A stretch of 26,276 nt of DNA. Source: DATKMS01 sp041497995. GTDB taxonomy: Bacteria > Desulfobacterota > Binatia > HRBIN30. Within the stretch, counting starts at the first letter, position 1. Each line of letters starts with the position of its first letter. The notes under the pieces were generated by a model, which did no database searches, was not told the DNA's origin, and saw only the letters and a program-made list of their open reading frames with translations. Below, in pieces: positions 24,999 to 26,276 of the stretch. The position numbers and the translations under genes are program-made. The DNA is taken from the NCBI GenBank assembly GCA_041497995.1, contig JBGQHM010000051.1, positions 1 through 26,276 of the forward strand, written 5' to 3'.

Positions 24999-25010
24999 CG
25001 GTGAAGGGTG

Positions 25011-26090
25011 ATGTCGAGTGCAGCCGCCTTGCGGAGTTGGACGCGAGTCGATACCGGCGACGCTCGCCCAATCGGTTGGCTGCGCGCGCCTGCATTTGAT
25101 CTGACGTTCATTGGTGGCATCGCGGCACTGGCTTTGGGGTGTGGGCTCGTGCTGTCGATCGAGCCGGCGCTCTTCCCGTTCATATTCGTGGCGAACCTGT
25201 GGGCGCTCGGGCTGCATCACGTCGTTGCCACGTTCACGCGGATCGCCTTTGACCGGCCGAGCGTGTCCCAGTATCGCCCCCTCCTCGTGGGTCTGCCGCC
25301 CGTCGTTCTGCTCGCCGTTGTGGCTCTCGGGTTCGGCGTCGGGCGGTGGAGCTTGGTGACCATCTACCTCTATTGGCAATCCTTTCACTACGCCCGCCAG
25401 AGTTACGGCATTGCGCAGATGTATGCGCGCATGCCGCAGAACGCCCCCGCGATCAACCAAGACCTGAGCCGGTGGGTACTGTACAGCGTACCGCTGTGGG
25501 GAATGTTGTACCGCTCGCATCAGGACCCGGCGTTCTTTCTCGGTCTTCCGGTCTGGTGTGTGCCGGTTCCGGAGCTCCTTGTCCGCGCCGCCGGAGTGCT
25601 ATGTCTCGGATTGGTTGGCGTGTGGATGGTGACGCAGCTCCGGCTCCTCCGGCAGGGGCAGCTCCCGGTACCGCACGCAGTCTACATGTACTCCCACATC
25701 CTGATCTTCACCGTCGGCTACGTGCTAATGCCGAGCATGGATAGCGGTTGGCTGGTGGTGAACATCTGGCACAACGCGCAGTATCTGTTCTTCGTCTGGC
25801 ACTTCAACAACAAGCGGTTCGGCGAGCGCATTGATCCGCAGCGGCGCTTCATCTCGCGGCTCAGTCAGCGACAGAACGTCGCGTGGTACGTGCTCACGTG
25901 CCTGGTGATTTCGACCGTAGTTTACGGTCTGGTCTATCAGGTGTCGCAGCTGGTGGCGTTCCAGACCGTGTCGCTCGCGTTCATCGTTGGCCAAGCCCTC
26001 AACTATCACCACTACATCGTGGACGGGATCATCTGGAAACGGCGCGCCCAAGCCGTGGCGCTGCCGGCGCCAGTCTCCGTAGGCTCTTGA
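25011..26090 (+). CDS. histidine-rich polytopic membrane protein of unknown function
   Basis: This is a 359-aa integral membrane protein that I cannot assign to a named family. It has about eight hydrophobic segments, from FDLTFIGGIAALALGCGLVL to LVISTVVYGLVYQVSQLVAF. Conserved-looking His/aromatic motifs recur: LHHVVATFTR, WQSFHYARQSYG, YMYSHIL, NIWHNAQYLFFVWHFNNKRFG and the C-terminal NYHHYIVDGIIWK. Such clustered His in or near membrane helices could bind metal or haem, as in membrane desaturases or hydroxylases, but the spacing does not match the standard three His boxes. ATG 25011 is preferred; GTG 25008 is directly before it, and only AAGGG very close by serves as a ribosome site. It overlaps the next frame by TTGA. 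The link to the polysaccharide genes is unclear. Confidence 0.75.
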   Translation: MSSAAALRSWTRVDTGDARPIGWLRAPAFDLTFIGGIAALALGCGLVLSIEPALFPFIFVANLWALGLHHVVATFTRIAFDRPSVSQYRPLLVGLPPVVLLAVVALGFGVGRWSLVTIYLYWQSFHYARQSYGIAQMYARMPQNAPAINQDLSRWVLYSVPLWGMLYRSHQDPAFFLGLPVWCVPVPELLVRAAGVLCLGLVGVWMVTQLRLLRQGQLPVPHAVYMYSHILIFTVGYVLMPSMDSGWLVVNIWHNAQYLFFVWHFNNKRFGERIDPQRRFISRLSQRQNVAWYVLTCLVISTVVYGLVYQVSQLVAFQTVSLAFIVGQALNYHHYIVDGIIWKRRAQAVALPAPVSVGS

Positions 26091-26276
26091 AACTCGCGGT
26101 TTCGCCCAACAGTCACGAGCTCGATACGATCGGCGGCGAGGTGCGCGTCGCGTCGCCGGTGTACGCGGTGTCGATCTCGGCGCGCACGGTTTACGTTGCC
26201 CTGGGGATGCTAACGCTGGTCGGGTGCTACACGTACACCTTCCCGGCGACGCTCGGCGACGCGGCAATCTACTTCC
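26087..26276 (+). CDS. 3'-truncated gene, probable membrane protein
   Basis: This frame is open from TTG 26087, which overlaps the previous stop (TTGA), to the window end, giving 63 codons. It begins LKLAVSPNSHELDTIGGEV and contains a hydrophobic stretch VYVALGMLTLVGCYTYTF followed by PATLGDAAIYF. That pattern, a first helix followed by a loop with an acidic residue, would fit the start of a GT-C/GT39-type protein, but too little is present to say. The start is uncertain, because no ribosome site or ATG is nearby other than ATG 26210. Confidence 0.45.
   Translation, partial: MKLAVSPNSHELDTIGGEVRVASPVYAVSISARTVYVALGMLTLVGCYTYTFPATLGDAAIYF

Larger units (their letters stand above)
24597..24999. 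mobile_element. MITE-like inverted-repeat element
   Basis: About 403 bases are bounded by 65-66-bp terminal inverted repeats (24598-24662 and 24933-24998), matching in all but four positions and one gap by my alignment, with weaker matching for another ~8 bases inward. The outermost base pair extends to 24597/24999. The core (about 24671-24924) has no transposase or other recognisable gene. It contains a palindrome CACCTTCAAGGTG (24699-24711) and a strong hairpin (24761-24788). No target-site duplication is visible. The element occupies nearly all of the 413 bases between the CoA-transferase and the next gene. A third copy of the end sequence is at 14533-14606. The nature (MITE, or REP-pair/BIME-like) is an inference from structure. 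Confidence 0.7.

Noticed and set aside
24597..25010. A CRISPR array or tRNA/small RNA in the 413-base gap
   Set aside because: The repeats are an inverted pair, not regularly spaced direct repeats, and no tRNA-like fold was recognised.
24704..25183. A 159-aa minus-strand frame over the element core
   Set aside because: It has no transposase or other domain, and it runs into the antisense of the following membrane-protein gene.

Overview
The window is a GC-rich stretch of bacterial DNA. Every gene I can support lies on the + strand, packed head to tail, mostly with 4-base ATGA start/stop overlaps. The content points to a Gram-negative-type environmental bacterium: undecaprenyl-phosphate-linked polysaccharide synthesis, an Mrp-type Fe-S carrier and a short-chain acyl-CoA transferase. 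A deltaproteobacterial or Binatota-like lineage is only a guess, because there is no rRNA or other phylogenetic marker here.

Positions 1-20038 form one long polysaccharide (exopolysaccharide or O-antigen-like) operon. It holds seven single-domain GT4-type glycosyltransferase genes, plus one protein made of two complete GT4 enzymes fused end to end (8742-11132). Alongside them are a NodB-type polysaccharide deacetylase, an FkbM methyltransferase, two other class I SAM methyltransferases, a GT39/ArnT-like membrane protein, a Wzy-like polymerase, a membrane-anchored SGNH hydrolase and a NodU/CmcH-type carbamoyltransferase. Together they suggest a lipid-linked repeat unit of many sugars that is methylated, carbamoylated and perhaps O-acyl-edited or deacetylated, then polymerised by a Wzy-like enzyme. 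No Wzx flippase, Wzz/co-polymerase or outer-membrane exporter gene is seen in the window.

After a 76-base gap comes a fusion protein (20115-22058). Its first half is a WecA/MraY-like phosphoglycosyl transferase, the probable initiating enzyme. Its second half resembles the membrane plus nucleotide-binding N-terminal part of WbpM/CapD proteins, without their catalytic SDR domain. Next are an Mrp/ApbC Fe-S carrier ATPase (22163-23227), a Cat2-like acetyl-CoA hydrolase/CoA-transferase (23269-24597), a 413-base stretch holding a MITE-like inverted-repeat element, a histidine-rich polytopic membrane protein of unknown function (25011-26090), and the start of another gene that runs off the end.

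The most unusual signals are repeats and fusions: (1) a 66-74 bp repeat in three copies, two of them inverted around a ~270 bp core just after the CoA-transferase, and a third that supplies the last ~17 codons and stop of the SGNH hydrolase; (2) a different ~135 bp cloverleaf-like palindrome that sits in frame inside a glycosyltransferase gene (15981-16117); (3) the double glycosyltransferase, whose junction still carries an ATGA motif, as if two overlapping genes were fused by an indel; (4) the WecA-WbpM(N) fusion; (5) an Mrp protein with C-x-C where CxxC is usual.
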